64,000 bases of DNA from Planococcus rifietoensis (GCF_001465795.2 NZ_CP013659.2:1382501-1446500), one strand, 5' to 3'; numbered from the stretch's first letter, positions 25,621 to 33,988 are shown. The notes: generated by a model not told the origin, from the letters alone. Made by a program: numbers and translations.

Positions 25621-27456
25621 TTGCCGGATTGGACTTATCATACGATGTTTGAACCCGCACTTTCCCGCTTGCCGGCAAAAACCGGGAGAGAATTTATCCA
25701 TAAAGGCATGCATCGGATCGCCTCGATTCCCGGCGGAAGCAAACTCATCGAATACTTGGGGCACACGGCTCCAGCCAAGCAGCTGGAAACGGAGATTTTT
25801 GGTTTAAAGATTGCCAACCCCGTCGGCTTGAGCGGGAAAATCGATCCCTTGCTTTCCGGAACCAAGGCATTCAGGCATTTGGGAATGGGCTTTATCGAGA
25901 TCGGCCCGGTGTCGTGGGAGCCGGTGGAAGCGGGTTCACCGGAATTCATTGACTCAAAAGATAAGTTGCTTTTTCCATACCATCTGGAATCACCCGGTCT
26001 CAAGCGAACGATCGAGAAGCTCGAGAAGCTGAAACCGTTCGACAAGCCGATTTTCATCCGGCTAGGGAAAAGCGGTTCTTTTGAACAAACGCGTTCTTTA
26101 TTGAACAAGCTGTCCGCGTATGGAGATGCTTTTGTCATTGAAGAGCCGTTCAGCGAGGAGCAGCGGCAGTCTTTAAAGGAAGCAGTCGGCAGCAAGCCGC
26201 TATTATATGCCAGTTCAGCGGATGAAATCGATTCAGCTGTTATGGGACTGGCAGCTAATGAAACATGCATAGACGGAATCGTCATCGATGAACTGGGAAT
26301 AGACACGGGCGAAGGCATGGAATATCCGATCGAACAAACTGGACTGCTGGCTGAACAAGTGTCTGCCATTCGGCAGCACAGTACAATTCCGATCATCGTC
26401 TCAGGCGGAATCGCTGAACCGAAAGACGCCCTGGCTTTATACGGGGCAGGAGCGGATTTGGTGATGCTCTCTAGCGGCTATGTCAGGACCGGCCCCGGTT
26501 TGCCGAAGCGCATCAATGAAGGATTGCTGGATCAACGAATAACGGCGCCTCCTATGTACGATGGCTGGATTTGGCATTGGCTATTCGGATTGTTCATGTT
26601 CCTCGGCGGAGCAGTGGCAATGCTTGTCAGCATGACCATCGTCCTCATGCCTTATGACGAGGCATTTTTGAATTTATCGAGAGAAGAACTAATTGCGATC
26701 AATCCGAATATTTATCATTTCATGCAGCATGACCGGATGACCGTCGCCGGCACGATGGTTTCCGGCGGCATTCTCTATATGCAATTGGCGAGGCACGGTG
26801 TCCGTCATGGTTTGGAATGGGCAAAACGCGCGATTCACATCGCAGGGGTATTAGGGTTCCTCGGTATTTTATTATTTATCGGATTCGGTTATTTCGACTG
26901 GCTCCACGGTATTCTTTGGCTTGTTTTGCTTCCGTTTTTCTGGAAAGGCTACCAGGCATCCAAAAACCATAGCGAACATTCGTCTTCGCGCAACCGCACG
27001 AACCACCAAGCCTGGAAACGCAGCTTGTGGGGACAGCTGGCGTTCGTCGCACTTGGATTTGCGCTCGCAGCAGCCGGGCTTGTCATTTCGACAATCGGCG
27101 TGAACGGCGTTTTCGTCCAAACTGACATCGCCTATATCTGCATGAGCCCTGAACAAATCGCTGCCATCAACGAACGGCTCATTCCTGTAATCGCGCATGA
27201 CCGGGCGGGGCTTGGCAGCGCCTTGATCAGTGTGGGGCTGCTTGTGTTGATGCTCGCGTTATGGGGATTTCAGGAAGGGCAGCGATGGGTCTGGTACACG
27301 TTCCTGTTCGGCGGGCTGCCGGCGTTTGGGGCGGCCATCATCATTCATTACGTAATCGGCTATACGAGCTTTATTCATATCCTGCCGGCGTATGTAGCCT
27401 TAGTGCTGTTCGCAAGCGGATTGATCTTGTCCAAAAAATTCTTTTTCATAAAATAG
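25621..27456 (+). CDS. Dihydroorotate dehydrogenase-like domain fused to a duplicated membrane domain
   Basis: About 611 residues. Residues 1-305 look like a class 2 dihydroorotate dehydrogenase barrel: an N-terminal helix region, FGLKIANPVGLSGKID, GFIEIGPVSW, and a C-terminal FMN-phosphate site IIVSGGIAEPKDALALYGAG then VMLSSGYVRTGP. The active-site motif NxSxPN of true enzymes is not seen, so catalysis of pyrimidine synthesis is doubtful. From about residue 315 there are roughly eight membrane helices in two related halves, each with an IAIN/IAAIN...HDR motif (His370 and His526). The role is unknown; a membrane flavoprotein is an inference. TTG 25621 is chosen because AGGA abuts the GTG at 25612. 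Confidence 0.75.
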   Translation: MPDWTYHTMFEPALSRLPAKTGREFIHKGMHRIASIPGGSKLIEYLGHTAPAKQLETEIFGLKIANPVGLSGKIDPLLSGTKAFRHLGMGFIEIGPVSWEPVEAGSPEFIDSKDKLLFPYHLESPGLKRTIEKLEKLKPFDKPIFIRLGKSGSFEQTRSLLNKLSAYGDAFVIEEPFSEEQRQSLKEAVGSKPLLYASSADEIDSAVMGLAANETCIDGIVIDELGIDTGEGMEYPIEQTGLLAEQVSAIRQHSTIPIIVSGGIAEPKDALALYGAGADLVMLSSGYVRTGPGLPKRINEGLLDQRITAPPMYDGWIWHWLFGLFMFLGGAVAMLVSMTIVLMPYDEAFLNLSREELIAINPNIYHFMQHDRMTVAGTMVSGGILYMQLARHGVRHGLEWAKRAIHIAGVLGFLGILLFIGFGYFDWLHGILWLVLLPFFWKGYQASKNHSEHSSSRNRTNHQAWKRSLWGQLAFVALGFALAAAGLVISTIGVNGVFVQTDIAYICMSPEQIAAINERLIPVIAHDRAGLGSALISVGLLVLMLALWGFQEGQRWVWYTFLFGGLPAFGAAIIIHYVIGYTSFIHILPAYVALVLFASGLILSKKFFFIK

Positions 27457-27457
27457 C

Positions 27458-27491
27458 AACTTGCCGGTGAATGAGCCGGCAAGTTTTTTTG
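27458..27491 (+). terminator. Terminator of the DHODH-membrane fusion gene
   Basis: AACTTGCCGG (27458-27467) pairs with CCGGCAAGTT (27476-27485), followed by T7. Confidence 0.9.
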
Positions 27492-27493
27492 CA

Positions 27494-27518
27494 TAAAAAA
27501 ACAGCCTCAAGGGCTGCT
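27494..27518 (-). terminator. Terminator of the DUF948 gene
   Basis: On the minus strand GCAGCC, TTGA-containing loop and GGCTGT are followed by a T7 run (plus-strand A-run 27495-27501). Confidence 0.8.
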
Positions 27519-27526
27519 TATCGTCA

Positions 27527-28012
27527 TCAATAATTTTTCGATACTTGATGTGGTGCTGCAGGTTCTGGGTTGTAAGTTGAATTTGTTGATTCTTGGTTTT
27601 TCTTCTTATCCAAATATTTCATCAAGCCGGCTGCGTTATTGCTGTACTGGTTGACTTGGAAACGGTTGGCAGGGTCGTCTTCGACTTTTTTCGAAATGCC
27701 CGACGTGATGCTGCGGACCACCGAATTCATGTCGATGACTGAATTGATCGTTCCTTTCGCCCCATCAACCAGGACGGCCACTTTCTCGGATTTCTGCTGG
27801 ATGTCTTCTTTCAATTCATTTGTCGTATGCTGCAAATGAGTCGTCTCAAGCATTAGCTTGTCCATGCGGCCTTTCAAGTTATCTGCCGAACCTTTCATTT
27901 CTTTCATCGGCTCCTTGATGCCGGATAGCAGCATCACGACACCGACGACGGCGACGATCAGGCCAAGGACAATGATACCAAGTGCTATGTAAAGCCAGAT
28001 AATCGGATCCAT
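27527..28012 (-). CDS. DUF948 membrane-anchored protein (YtxG-like)
   Basis: A 161-residue protein with one N-terminal membrane helix (about 5-29: IIWLYIALGIIVLGLIVAVV). It then has a heptad-like coiled coil (about 35-110) with MKEMKGSADNLKGRMDKL, and a Pro/Asn-rich tail. This is the DUF948 layout seen in YtxG-type general stress proteins. The molecular role is unknown. ATG 28012 has AAGGAGG in front. A longer frame to 28162 has no ribosome binding site and would run through the promoter. A SigB-type promoter at 28048-28073 fits stress control. Confidence 0.83.
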   Translation of the reverse strand: MDPIIWLYIALGIIVLGLIVAVVGVVMLLSGIKEPMKEMKGSADNLKGRMDKLMLETTHLQHTTNELKEDIQQKSEKVAVLVDGAKGTINSVIDMNSVVRSITSGISKKVEDDPANRFQVNQYSNNAAGLMKYLDKKKNQESTNSTYNPEPAAPHQVSKNY

Positions 28013-28047
28013 ATAAACTTCCTCCTTTTTGGTTTGTGTATTAAGCC

Positions 28048-28073
28048 ATACCCGTTTTAGGCAGTCTTTAACA
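28048..28073 (-). promoter_or_regulatory. Candidate SigB promoter of the DUF948 gene
   Basis: Reading the minus strand, TGTTAA (28073-28068), 14 bases and GGGTAT (28053-28048). The minus-10 is a perfect match to the SigB consensus and the minus-35 is partial. Confidence 0.5.
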
Positions 28074-28239
28074 CAAAATCCAAGGAGAACAGTCAAGCTT
28101 GGCGGATTCGTTTTGGCAGAACGCCGGTATTTTCTAGGCCAATTGACTTTTTGCTTGTTCAATTAGGAAAATTCGGCTCCGCTCCATAAATCACTGACAA
28201 AATTTTAGCAATGAAGCTGCTGATCCTGCTTTACTGGCG

Positions 28240-28938
28240 TTATCGAGAATCAGCGGATAAGATAAATGCAATATAGCCGACGTCATGGCTGAAATTCCAA
28301 TCCATGAAAACTTCATCGATGTTCCTCTGTAGAGAGTGGTTCAAAGGGGCTGCTTTAAGAAGTTTCCGTTCAAGAGGGCGTTTGGTCAATTTGAGGATTT
28401 CAGAGAAGCCTCCCTCTATCAAAGCTTTCTCAATCCCCACCAAAATGCCGCTGCGCTTCAACAATAATGTTCGATTGCTCATCCACAAGGTCTCGATGCT
28501 GTCCGGTATACGCCCGGCTTCTTCACTGACGCGTTCTACTTGTTTATGGAAAATATCACGCTCTCCATCTTCCGGCCACCCTAATGGATCTATGAGGTGA
28601 TCATCACACATCACGCCGATAAATATGCCGCTTTTAAGCGCCAAGTTCCAATCGGCATATAACTCGGTGAATTCCAGCTGGGTAATCGTCAAAAGTTCAC
28701 TTAAAATTTCAGCCTTCAAGGCATTGAACATGAAATCTCTCGTTTCCAACACGCGTTTGTCCTCTTCTTGATCAAGCAAAATCTTTTCCATAGGACTGAC
28801 AAACCCTCTGAAATGTATTGTGATATATGGCCTTTTGATGGTGACGTAAACAGAAGCAGGCCCTTTTCCGAAATGCTGGCGGAGTAGGTTGGAAATATAG
28901 CCCGAAACTTCTGATTGAATTGGTCTTGCTTCCTGCAT
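28240..28938 (-). CDS. Tandem DUF2294-like protein
   Basis: The 232-residue protein appears to consist of two related halves. The N-terminal half contains PYITIHFRGFVSPMEK ... LYADWNLALKSGIFIGVM. The C-terminal half contains RTLLLKRSGILVGIEK ... VFMDWNFSHDVGYIAFIL. DUF2294 proteins are normally about 120 residues, so this looks like a duplication. The family function is unknown to me, and no membrane helices are seen. AAGGAGA lies 8 bases before the ATG. It is monocistronic. Confidence 0.75.
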   Translation of the reverse strand: MQEARPIQSEVSGYISNLLRQHFGKGPASVYVTIKRPYITIHFRGFVSPMEKILLDQEEDKRVLETRDFMFNALKAEILSELLTITQLEFTELYADWNLALKSGIFIGVMCDDHLIDPLGWPEDGERDIFHKQVERVSEEAGRIPDSIETLWMSNRTLLLKRSGILVGIEKALIEGGFSEILKLTKRPLERKLLKAAPLNHSLQRNIDEVFMDWNFSHDVGYIAFILSADSR

Positions 28939-29156
28939 AATAACTGTCTCCTTCCCGGCACGCGACGGCCGGCTAGTTCTTTGCTTTTCGCTCGCTCTTC
29001 TTAACGCGCAGAAAAACGGGTTTTACCTGCAGTTCTTCATTCCGATTCAAATTTCAGTCAAACTTAAACGGAAAAAGCTGCATTATTGGATAAATGGAAA
29101 TGAAAAATCCACCTTCTACAGGCCTTCAGCCTACTTAACTTGACGGATATAAAATA

Positions 29157-29197
29157 AAAAAAGACGCCAAAAAGAATGATTCATTCTCTTTGGCGTT
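29157..29197 (-). terminator. Minus-strand terminator 300 bases after the FAD oxidoreductase gene
   Basis: A 17-bp imperfect stem (29163-29179 with 29181-29197) is followed on the minus strand by a T-run (plus-strand A-run 29156-29162). It could end the oxidoreductase operon or a separate small RNA. Confidence 0.75.
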
Positions 29198-29337
29198 ATT
29201 CCCAGCTCTATTGTCAGGTTTATACTCTGCGCAATTCCAATATGGCAGCCCATGCTGCATTTTTACAATCCCATTTAACTAACTGTTATGAAGCCCGCTT
29301 CATAGTCGCGGGAGATGATTCAACTACTGTATAAAGA

Positions 29338-29366
29338 ATTATAGCGAGAAAGGGAAAAAATTTCAA
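29338..29366 (-). promoter_or_regulatory. Minus-strand SigA-type promoter with no gene after it
   Basis: On the minus strand TTGAAA (29366-29361), 17 bases, TATAAT (29343-29338). Transcription would start near 29331 and reach the terminator after roughly 175 bases. Confidence 0.5.
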
Positions 29367-29492
29367 GGCGCTATTCAGGAAAGCGCTCATGCTTCCCGAA
29401 CTGGCTAAAGGGAGGTTTCTGCAAACAATGTTGGAAAGCCTATCGATTTCCTCATTTGCTAACTAGGTTCCATTGTGGATGGGAAAAAGAGC

Positions 29493-30584
29493 TTAGTTAT
29501 AGATCGTTTGATAAGCCTTCATGAACTTCTTGTCAATCCGCTGCTTGAGTTTCCATGGGAATTTGCCGTGCATGCTCCATCGTCCGTAAGTCAAAAAAGC
29601 TTCGCCGCCGCCCGTGGAGAGGATTGCGACATAGCGTTTTTGCGGAATGAAGGAAGACAATGGATTTCCATCGAGAAAATTCAGGAGGTTGTCCCACAGC
29701 ACGGGTCCTTGGCGAACCGCATAGACCCCGTTTTTTGCAAGGTCCGGATAGCGGTCAATCGAGATGCAATCGCCGGCACCGAAGACCTCGGCGTAACGGG
29801 TCGATTGAAGTGTTGAATGGACAGCTAAAAATCCGTCGCGGTCTACTGGCATGCCTGAATGCTCGAATAAATCAGGGCTTTTCGGGCCAGTCAGCCAAAG
29901 AACATCTGATTGGGGATAGGAGGCACCGCTTTTTGCGGTCACAGAATTTCTGTCGATATCGTCTATCGTTACATCCGTGAAAAACGGCAGCTCTTTTTCG
30001 CGCGCAATCGCCTCGATTTTTTTGGAAGCAGTTGCTCCTTGAGCTGATAGCAGCGCACCCGAACTCAATAGCAGAGGAACGGCTGTGAAATGTCGCCGCT
30101 TTCGCCAAGCTTGTACAGAAAAGGCCAGTTCCACGCCCGATGCGCCGCCTCCGACAATGACAGGCTTAGCAGATTCACGGAATTTCAGCAATTGTTCCGG
30201 AAAATGATAGTTCGGCTTGATCGGTGAGATGTATTTTCGCAGCGTTTCTGGGCTATTCGTTTGTGAACCGATGTCAAAAGAGACAGCATCGTAAGGATAG
30301 GCCTTGCCACTCTGGCCTATCAGGATGCGGGATTTCGGATCGATGGCACAGATGGCATCTTGATAGAAAGCCGAGCCGATTTTTTCGGCGAGCCGTTTTA
30401 AATCGATGCGGATCTCATCCAAATCATAGAGACCTTCCGTGAATCCAGAAAACATCCCTGAATAGTATTGGTAGACCGCAGGCGAGACGAGCACCAGTTG
30501 CACATCTTCCCGCGGTTTTTTGGCGAATTGGGAGAGCGCATGCAAATGGGCATGGCCGCCTCCAACCAAGACGATAATCTTCAT
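29493..30584 (-). CDS. FAD-dependent pyridine nucleotide-disulfide oxidoreductase (NDH-2/SelD-linked type)
   Basis: A 363-residue flavoprotein. The N-terminal FAD-binding motif is IVLVGGGHAHLHAL, and the second dinucleotide motif is KPVIVGGGASGVELAF. The C-terminal FAD motif is VFGAGDCISI. No redox-active C-x-x-x-x-C pair is seen, which places it with the NADH dehydrogenase-2-like/'N-term to SelD' group (TIGR03169 style) and not with disulfide reductases. It probably passes electrons from NAD(P)H to a membrane quinone or an unknown acceptor. ATG 30584 is used because AAGGAG overlaps the GTG at 30593. It follows the CDP-alcohol phosphotransferase gene by 12 bases, clearly one operon. Confidence 0.85.
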   Translation of the reverse strand: MKIIVLVGGGHAHLHALSQFAKKPREDVQLVLVSPAVYQYYSGMFSGFTEGLYDLDEIRIDLKRLAEKIGSAFYQDAICAIDPKSRILIGQSGKAYPYDAVSFDIGSQTNSPETLRKYISPIKPNYHFPEQLLKFRESAKPVIVGGGASGVELAFSVQAWRKRRHFTAVPLLLSSGALLSAQGATASKKIEAIAREKELPFFTDVTIDDIDRNSVTAKSGASYPQSDVLWLTGPKSPDLFEHSGMPVDRDGFLAVHSTLQSTRYAEVFGAGDCISIDRYPDLAKNGVYAVRQGPVLWDNLLNFLDGNPLSSFIPQKRYVAILSTGGGEAFLTYGRWSMHGKFPWKLKQRIDKKFMKAYQTIYN

Positions 30585-30596
30585 ATTGAACACTCC

Positions 30597-31178
30597 TTAC
30601 GACAGAATCCGTTTGGCCTCAGCCATGCGCTGAAAGATGGTAAAAATCTGTACGGCGATAAACAATAGCGTAATCGCCGTTAAATATGGAGAAAAAATGA
30701 TCATTAACGTAAACAGGATAAAGCCTTCGGTCCGTTCTGCAAGCCCGGCTTGGTAGTAGAACGATTTCGTTCCCTGTTTTTCGGATAATGCCCCGACGGT
30801 CAAGAAGATGGTCATGGCAACGATGATCGATGCACTTAGCAGCAGCAAAGCCCACATCGAGTCTGGAAAGCGAAAAGCCAGCCCTAAAATCACGCTGATT
30901 TCCACGAGCCGGTCGAAACTGATGTCGAGCAGTGTGCCCCAGGGAGACGGTTTTGTTTTTCTCGCCATTGTCCCATCGACCACATCCAAGAAGCCGGATA
31001 GCCAAAGCGCGATAAGTGCCAAGGCTGGCTGATTCAAGTAGATGAAGACACCTGATGACAAGCCAATGGCAAATGCCGTCTTGGTCACCCCGTCAGCCGT
31101 CCAGCCTTTTTTCAATAGATAATCGGCAGTCTTGTCTACTGCCGGTTGTACGTGTTTTCTGGCATATGTATCAAGCAT
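30597..31178 (-). CDS. CDP-alcohol phosphatidyltransferase-family membrane protein (YnjF-like)
   Basis: A 193-residue polytopic membrane enzyme. The family signature D-x2-D-G-x2-A-R-x8-G-x3-D-x3-D is complete, from DVVDGTMAR to GTLLDISFD. It transfers a phospho-alcohol from a CDP-linked donor, and the acceptor is unknown. E. coli YnjF, coded beside the YnjBCD ABC transporter, belongs to the same family, and a YnjBCD-type transporter is encoded 3 kb away here. ATG 31178 has AAAGG 8 bases upstream. It is divergent from the mercuric-reductase-like gene. Confidence 0.85.
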   Translation of the reverse strand: MLDTYARKHVQPAVDKTADYLLKKGWTADGVTKTAFAIGLSSGVFIYLNQPALALIALWLSGFLDVVDGTMARKTKPSPWGTLLDISFDRLVEISVILGLAFRFPDSMWALLLLSASIIVAMTIFLTVGALSEKQGTKSFYYQAGLAERTEGFILFTLMIIFSPYLTAITLLFIAVQIFTIFQRMAEAKRILS

Positions 31179-31203
31179 CGATGTCACCTTTTCCTGTTGA
31201 GGA

Positions 31204-31221
31204 TGTTATCAGTATATAACA
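31204..31221. repeat. TGTTAT-N6-ATAACA inverted repeat in the divergent control region
   Basis: Perfect 6-bp arms (31204-31209 and 31216-31221) with the minus-strand TATACT inside lie 26 bases before the CDP-alcohol phosphotransferase start. Candidate operator. Confidence 0.4.
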
Positions 31222-31365
31222 ACCCGAACGGCTGGACCCATCAAAGAGCTTAGGGTTCCGGCGGTCAATTTAAAATAGTCGATAATTCCGAGGGGTATTA
31301 AAGGAAAGTTCCTGATGCTTTTTGATAAGATGTACTTACTTCAGGAAAGAAAGGATTTGGTAGAA

Positions 31366-33249
31366 ATGGCCAAAAAATATGATATTGCAATTATCGGGGC
31401 AGGAGCAGCAGGCCTGACAGCCGCTTTTACAGCTGCTGGATTTTCGAAAAAGACCGTTCTTATCGATAAAAATCTGCCAGGCGGAGAATGTACGTGGTCT
31501 GGCTGCATTCCGAGCAAATCGCTCATCAATATCGCGAAAGAAGTCCATCACGCCAAAAAATATTCACCTGAGCTAAAAGTCGATACATCAGAAGTATTAA
31601 AAGATATTCAAAAAGTCATTCAAAAAGTATACGCCGGGGAATCACCGGAAGTGCTGAAGGAATCCGGCATCGACTTTATCAACGCTTATGCGAGATTTAC
31701 TGGACCAACGACATTGGAAGTGGAAGGGGAAACGATTGAAGCGAAAAAAATCATTCTCTCTACTGGTTCCACACCATTGGTACCGCCAATCGACGGCTTG
31801 AGTGAAGTGGGTTACCTGACCAATGAATCGATCTTTAAATTGGAGTCGTTTCCTAAAACGATGACCATTCTCGGCGCAGGCCCAATTGGTGTCGAGATGA
31901 GCCAAGCGCTCAACCGTCTCGGCGTTAAAGTGACGCTGGTGGAAAAATCGGAGCGCATCTTGTCCAATGACGACGAGGAACTCGCGTTGATGATCCAGCA
32001 GCGCCTCATCGAAGAAGGCGTCACGATTCGTGTAGGCGCGGCAGCAGTTAAAGCTGCACAACAAGGCAGTCAAATTGAACTGACAGTCGAGAAAGACGGC
32101 AAACAAACAGCGATTTCAAATGAAGGGCTTCTCGTTGCGCTCGGCCGCCAAGCAAATGTCAAGGGCTATAACCTGGAAACTGCCGGTGTCGAGTACGATA
32201 AAAAGCGCATTCAAGTGGATGAGCATATGGAAACGACCGCTAAAGGCATCTATGCCATCGGCGATGTCGTCGGGCCTTACCAACTATCGCATATGGCGAA
32301 CGCACAAGGCATTACGGCGACACAAAATGCCATTTTGCCGATCAATCGCAAAATGAATTACGACAATGTGACCTGGTGTACATACACGGACCCTGAACTT
32401 GGCCACTCCGGTTTGTCCGAAGCGCAGGCACGCGAACAATACGGCGATTCGATCCGCGTCTACGAACACGATTATGCGGATATCGATCGTGCCAATACGA
32501 AACAAGGTTCGATCGGTAAAGTGAAGATCGTGCTCGACAAAAAAGGCTATATTCTTGGGGCAAGCATCCTGGGCGACCGTGCTGGGGAAATCATCAGTCA
32601 AATCCAGACACTGAAAACACTTGGCATCAATATGGGTAAATTATCCAGTGTTATCCATCCGTATCCGACCTACAGCGAAGTCTTGGTGAAAATCGGGAAG
32701 AAAGTTTATGTCGATAACTTGCTGAACCAGCCAGTCGTCAAAATCTTCAATAAAGCAAAAGATGGCGAGTTGCCTGTCAAAAAAATCGGGTTGTACGGTG
32801 CTGCAGCAGCGGCAGGCTTTGGCATCGCCAATATGGCGGTCCAAAATAACACTAAGCCAAAACTTGGCGTTAAAAATGGCCGTCTCAAGGAAATGCCTTC
32901 CACGCCTAATGCCGTTTCGTCACAAACAACTGAACGGGACAAATTCGTTCCAGCATGGCCGTATAATGGCAGCAATGAACAAGCGAAAAAGAACTTGATC
33001 GGCATGTTGAAAGGCTATGAAGGTGTGCGGATTGTCCAAGTGAATAATAATTATGTGTATGCAGTTGCTACGACTAAATTGATGAAATTCAAGGATGACA
33101 TCGAATTTTATTTTAATGACGCAGCGCAGCAAATCGAATTCCGCTCCTCATCACGCGTCGGTTATTCAGACCAAGGGCTTAACCGCAAGCGCTATGATGA
33201 AATGAGAAAACGTTATTCAAGCATTTCGACACATACGCGTAATTCATGA
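31366..33249 (+). CDS. Mercuric-reductase/dihydrolipoamide-dehydrogenase-like flavoprotein fused to DUF1499
   Basis: 627 residues in two parts. Residues 1-465 form a class I pyridine nucleotide-disulfide oxidoreductase: FAD motif IIGAGAAGLTAAF, redox pair GGECTWSGCIPSK (C-x4-C), NAD motif ILGAGPIGVEMSQAL, AIGDVVG and the C-terminal catalytic HPYPTYSE. A short Gly/Ala-rich hydrophobic link (about 471-490) leads to a DUF1499 domain (about 503-620) recognised by TPNAVSS, FYFNDAAQQIEFRSSSRVG and YSDQGLNRKR. I have not met this fusion before. It may act on a disulfide or metal substrate near the membrane. The next gene overlaps it by ATGA. Confidence 0.85.
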   Translation: MAKKYDIAIIGAGAAGLTAAFTAAGFSKKTVLIDKNLPGGECTWSGCIPSKSLINIAKEVHHAKKYSPELKVDTSEVLKDIQKVIQKVYAGESPEVLKESGIDFINAYARFTGPTTLEVEGETIEAKKIILSTGSTPLVPPIDGLSEVGYLTNESIFKLESFPKTMTILGAGPIGVEMSQALNRLGVKVTLVEKSERILSNDDEELALMIQQRLIEEGVTIRVGAAAVKAAQQGSQIELTVEKDGKQTAISNEGLLVALGRQANVKGYNLETAGVEYDKKRIQVDEHMETTAKGIYAIGDVVGPYQLSHMANAQGITATQNAILPINRKMNYDNVTWCTYTDPELGHSGLSEAQAREQYGDSIRVYEHDYADIDRANTKQGSIGKVKIVLDKKGYILGASILGDRAGEIISQIQTLKTLGINMGKLSSVIHPYPTYSEVLVKIGKKVYVDNLLNQPVVKIFNKAKDGELPVKKIGLYGAAAAAGFGIANMAVQNNTKPKLGVKNGRLKEMPSTPNAVSSQTTERDKFVPAWPYNGSNEQAKKNLIGMLKGYEGVRIVQVNNNYVYAVATTKLMKFKDDIEFYFNDAAQQIEFRSSSRVGYSDQGLNRKRYDEMRKRYSSISTHTRNS

Positions 33250-33908
33250 ATAAAAAGCGCATGGCCAAATGGCTGCTGGCGGCTGTAGCCATCGGCTTGG
33301 TCATCTGGCTCAGCCGTTCAGTCTTCGATGTGGAGGCGGAAGATCTCCGCAACTGGATATTATCGTTTGGATTATGGGCGCCCGTAATTTATATCATCGT
33401 GTACACGATCCGGCCGCTGATTTTCTTCCCAGCCTCGGTACTGTCAATTGCGGGCGGCTTGGCTTTCGGTGCTTGGATGGGCACGCTTTATACCATTATG
33501 GGCGCGACTTTAGGTGCAATGCTGTCCTTTCTGGTCGCCAAGTCGGTAGGAAAAAGCATTGTTACAAAAGAATGGACAGGAAATGCGGCGAAATTCCAGA
33601 GACAAATGGAACAGAACGGCTTTTTGTATGTGCTGCTGTTTCGCTTGATCCCGGTCATCAACTTCGACTTGATCAGCTATATGGCAGCAATCGCCAAAGT
33701 GCGGTTCCCGTCGTTTGCCTTGGCGACTTTGATCGGTATCATCCCGGGAACCTTCGCTTATAATTTTCTCGGCAGCAGCTTTGTTAGCGGCAATCCAAAA
33801 GTGATTGGGGCGGCAATCATTGTGTTCGCTGTTTTGACCGTTGTGCCGATTGTGATTCGCAACCGCTGGAATCGAAAAAACGGGGGCAATCCAGGCAAGC
33901 CGAATTGA
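33246..33908 (+). CDS. TVP38/TMEM64-family (VTT domain) membrane protein
   Basis: A 220-residue membrane protein with about six helices and the VTT/SNARE-associated domain. Typical sequences are RPLIFFPASVLSIAGGLAFG, the GATLGAMLSFLVAKSVGK turn, and LFRLIPVINFDLISYMAAI with the conserved Pro. DedA/TVP38 proteins are involved in lipid scrambling and membrane homeostasis. The E. coli relatives YdjX and YdjZ are encoded next to ynjABCDEF. Its start overlaps the stop of the flavoprotein gene (ATGA), so the two are translationally coupled. Confidence 0.88.
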   Translation: MNKKRMAKWLLAAVAIGLVIWLSRSVFDVEAEDLRNWILSFGLWAPVIYIIVYTIRPLIFFPASVLSIAGGLAFGAWMGTLYTIMGATLGAMLSFLVAKSVGKSIVTKEWTGNAAKFQRQMEQNGFLYVLLFRLIPVINFDLISYMAAIAKVRFPSFALATLIGIIPGTFAYNFLGSSFVSGNPKVIGAAIIVFAVLTVVPIVIRNRWNRKNGGNPGKPN

Positions 33909-33988
33909 TGCTGTGATACTCAAGGTGCATTGCTGATGCTTGATTGAAATACAGAGAAGCCGCATAAAAGGGTTAGGAAGTGGGATTA

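Larger units (their letters stand above)
28939..29492. other. Long non-coding stretch with an orphan minus-strand transcription unit
   Basis: No intact gene is supported over about 550 bases. It contains a near-consensus minus-strand promoter (29338-29366) and a minus-strand terminator (29157-29197), listed separately. The part at 28939-29150 shows nothing clear apart from a GCTTTTCGCTCGCTCTTC stretch reminiscent of intergenic repeats. Confidence 0.5.

Noticed and set aside
25621..26540. Genuine pyrD function for the barrel domain
   Set aside because: The conserved NxSxPN active-site motif and the usual substrate-binding asparagines are not found, and there are no pyrimidine genes nearby.
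31236..31290. AGGGTTCCGG followed by TTCCGAG resembling the ykkC/guanidine riboswitch core
   Set aside because: Only short words agree. The spacing and the GGTCCGAGAG and later ACGG/GGGA elements of the class are missing, so I do not call a riboswitch.
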